Of a DNA stretch of 64,000 nt, positions 62,823 through 64,000 are shown in pieces. Where the stretch lies: positions 1,052,001 through 1,116,000 of the forward strand of contig NZ_AP025285.1 of assembly GCF_023168405.1 (NCBI RefSeq), written 5' to 3'. The stretch comes from Leptogranulimonas caecicola. Lineage in GTDB: Bacteria > Actinomycetota > Coriobacteriia > Coriobacteriales > Atopobiaceae. The position numbers were made by a program, and so were the translations under genes. Numbering within the stretch: the stretch's first letter is position 1; each line of letters opens with the position of its first letter. The notes beneath the pieces were generated by a model that ran no database searches, was not told the origin of the DNA, and worked only from the letters and a program-made list of their open reading frames with translations.

Positions 62823-64000
62823 TTAGTTATCAGAGGCCAAATCCCAGAGCGACCCATAGACTTCATTGCCCAAAAGCCAGCCCTGCTGAGTGGGCACGTA
62901 GGCGCCAGAAGCCACTTGCTCTATCAATCCACGCTCGCACAGATCATCAATCGTTGCATCCACTGCCTCTTGGCCAATGGCTTTATAGGCACGTTCCTGC
63001 AGTTCGCGCCCAATGCCATAAGTAGTACGAGCCGCAAGCATCAGATCTTCTGCCGCGGCCTCACGAGCAGTCAGCGATTCTACTTCAAACTGCAGCGCTT
63101 GCAAATTGCCACAAGCCTCAGCGATTTCTGCTGCAGTAGAAGTGCATCTAAGACGCAGGCGCGCTGCGGCGGAGGCGTTTCTCGGCAGCTGAGGCATGAG
63201 CTGACGCAGCTTCTCATAGCCCGCAGCATCAACCATGGAAGCCGCAGCCACACCAAATCCCAGGTAGGGAGTGCCGTTCCAGTAAGCCAAGTTGTGCAGG
63301 CACACCTCACCGGGCCAAGAATAACTAGCCACCTCATAGCGTGAGAACCCCTGAGCCGTGAGGATGCGCTGGGCGGCGAGCATGGCGTCAGCCTCGGAGT
63401 CTTCTGAGGGTTGGGCCATCTCACCCGATTCCACCGCAGCATAGAAGGGCGTTCCTTCCTCGATGATGAGGGGGTAGATACTCAAGTGACCCACGCCCAG
63501 CCGTATCGCCTGCTCGATGGAATAGGCGAAACTTTGAGGGGTTAGGTAAGGTATCGCACCCATGAGATCGCAGGATACCCGCAGCCCAGATGCCACTGCA
63601 GCCTGCAGCGCCTCGCGGGCTTTCTGTGCCGTGTGTACACGGCCAAGCGCGCAAAGCTCCTCGTCGATGAACGATTGGACGCCTAAAGAGATTCGTGTGG
63701 CTCCCCCATCGCGCAGCGCGGCGAGGTGGTCAGGAGTGAGCGACTCTGGGTTGGCCTCGCAGCTGAGCTCCTGAATAGAACCGTAGCTGCAGATCGTTGT
63801 AGCTAAATTCCCAAGTTCATCGGGTGCAAGCATGGTAGGCGTGCCACCGCCAATGTAGGCAGTGGCAAGGCTGTCAAGCAGGCCAGACTCCCCCACCTGA
63901 CGCACCATCGCTTGCAGGCTCCGAGCATAGCCGTGCATAAGCGGCGCCCGATGAGGCGTGGCGCAAGAGGCAAAGTCGCAATAGGCGCACTTGCGCAAGC
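62823..64000 (-). CDS. hemW: HemW-type radical-SAM protein, 5' end outside the window
   Basis: About 392 residues are visible; the frame runs off the window end, so the start and the first cluster cysteine are missing, while KCAYCDF shows the other two. YIGGGTPTML near the N-terminus, CEANPESLTPD and RISLGVQSFIDEEL mark the HemN/HemW group. HemW is a haem chaperone rather than a true coproporphyrinogen oxidase; its lack of the HemN-specific N-terminal region cannot be tested here. It is followed by the second toxin-antitoxin module on the same strand. Confidence 0.88.
   Translation of the reverse strand, partial: LRKCAYCDFASCATPHRAPLMHGYARSLQAMVRQVGESGLLDSLATAYIGGGTPTMLAPDELGNLATTICSYGSIQELSCEANPESLTPDHLAALRDGGATRISLGVQSFIDEELCALGRVHTAQKAREALQAAVASGLRVSCDLMGAIPYLTPQSFAYSIEQAIRLGVGHLSIYPLIIEEGTPFYAAVESGEMAQPSEDSEADAMLAAQRILTAQGFSRYEVASYSWPGEVCLHNLAYWNGTPYLGFGVAAASMVDAAGYEKLRQLMPQLPRNASAAARLRLRCTSTAAEIAEACGNLQALQFEVESLTAREAAAEDLMLAARTTYGIGRELQERAYKAIGQEAVDATIDDLCERGLIEQVASGAYVPTQQGWLLGNEVYGSLWDLASDN

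Noticed and set aside
1-64000. CRISPR array
   Set aside because: No regularly spaced direct repeats with unique spacers were seen; the dispersed 13-mer is irregularly spaced and not flanked by spacers of constant size.

Overview
The window looks like a chromosomal segment of a Coriobacteriia-type actinobacterium (Atopobiaceae/Olsenella-like is my best guess, by inference only). Reasons: GC-rich coding DNA; both RNase Y and RNase J; a spoVS gene; actinobacterial/Gram-positive LexA boxes (CGAAC-N4-GTTYG) in front of lexA and recA; and a miaB-miaA-hflX neighbourhood with no mutS/mutL. I could run no database search, so family names rest on motifs I can see.

Layout. 1-8.5 kb is metabolism and transport: the end of an ABC importer, an LctP lactate permease, a DUF308 membrane protein, MntP, a UMF1-type MFS transporter, a zinc phospholipase C-like protein and a DUF1287 protein. 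8.75-17.8 kb is a five-gene, one-strand accessory operon: an SNF2 helicase with a degenerate PLD-like N-terminus, a small unknown protein, a DUF4391 protein, a Type III methyltransferase (Mod) and a Type III restriction subunit (Res). It lies beside a tRNA-Val gene. mod carries an (AG)12 tract in its 5' end and is out of frame as read here, so it looks phase-variable and OFF. 18.1-25.9 kb holds tRNA genes (Val, Gly, Cys, Gly), an aminotransferase, a tyrosine phosphatase, a membrane protein and two nucleobase permeases.

26-59 kb is a long housekeeping block, nearly all on the minus strand: dut-nrdR, lexA (plus strand, two tandem LexA boxes), hflX, miaA, miaB, spoVS, a GHKL ATPase, rny, recX, recA (LexA box inside its promoter), cinA, pgsA, rimO, yajQ-family, rodZ, ftsK, rnj, pnp, rpsO, recO, era, dgkA, ybeY, phoH, mtaB, dnaJ, a second DnaJ with a membrane tail, and a glutathione peroxidase. 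It combines SOS repair, RNA decay, tRNA/ribosome modification, ribosome maturation and envelope genes. 59.3-62.8 kb is decaying accessory DNA: a broken WYL-type regulator, a 668-bp hairpin-rich stretch bounded by 29-bp inverted repeats, and two toxin-antitoxin modules, each broken by an apparent single-base change in an A run. The window ends inside hemW.

The most unusual signal runs across the whole window: a dispersed 13-mer, TGCCGAGAARCCC, with 10 exact copies (8 on plus, 2 on minus) and 28 copies of its 9-base core by hand count. Six of the ten exact copies are intergenic. It resembles a DNA-uptake or other genome-wide signal sequence and is the main candidate for something undescribed here.
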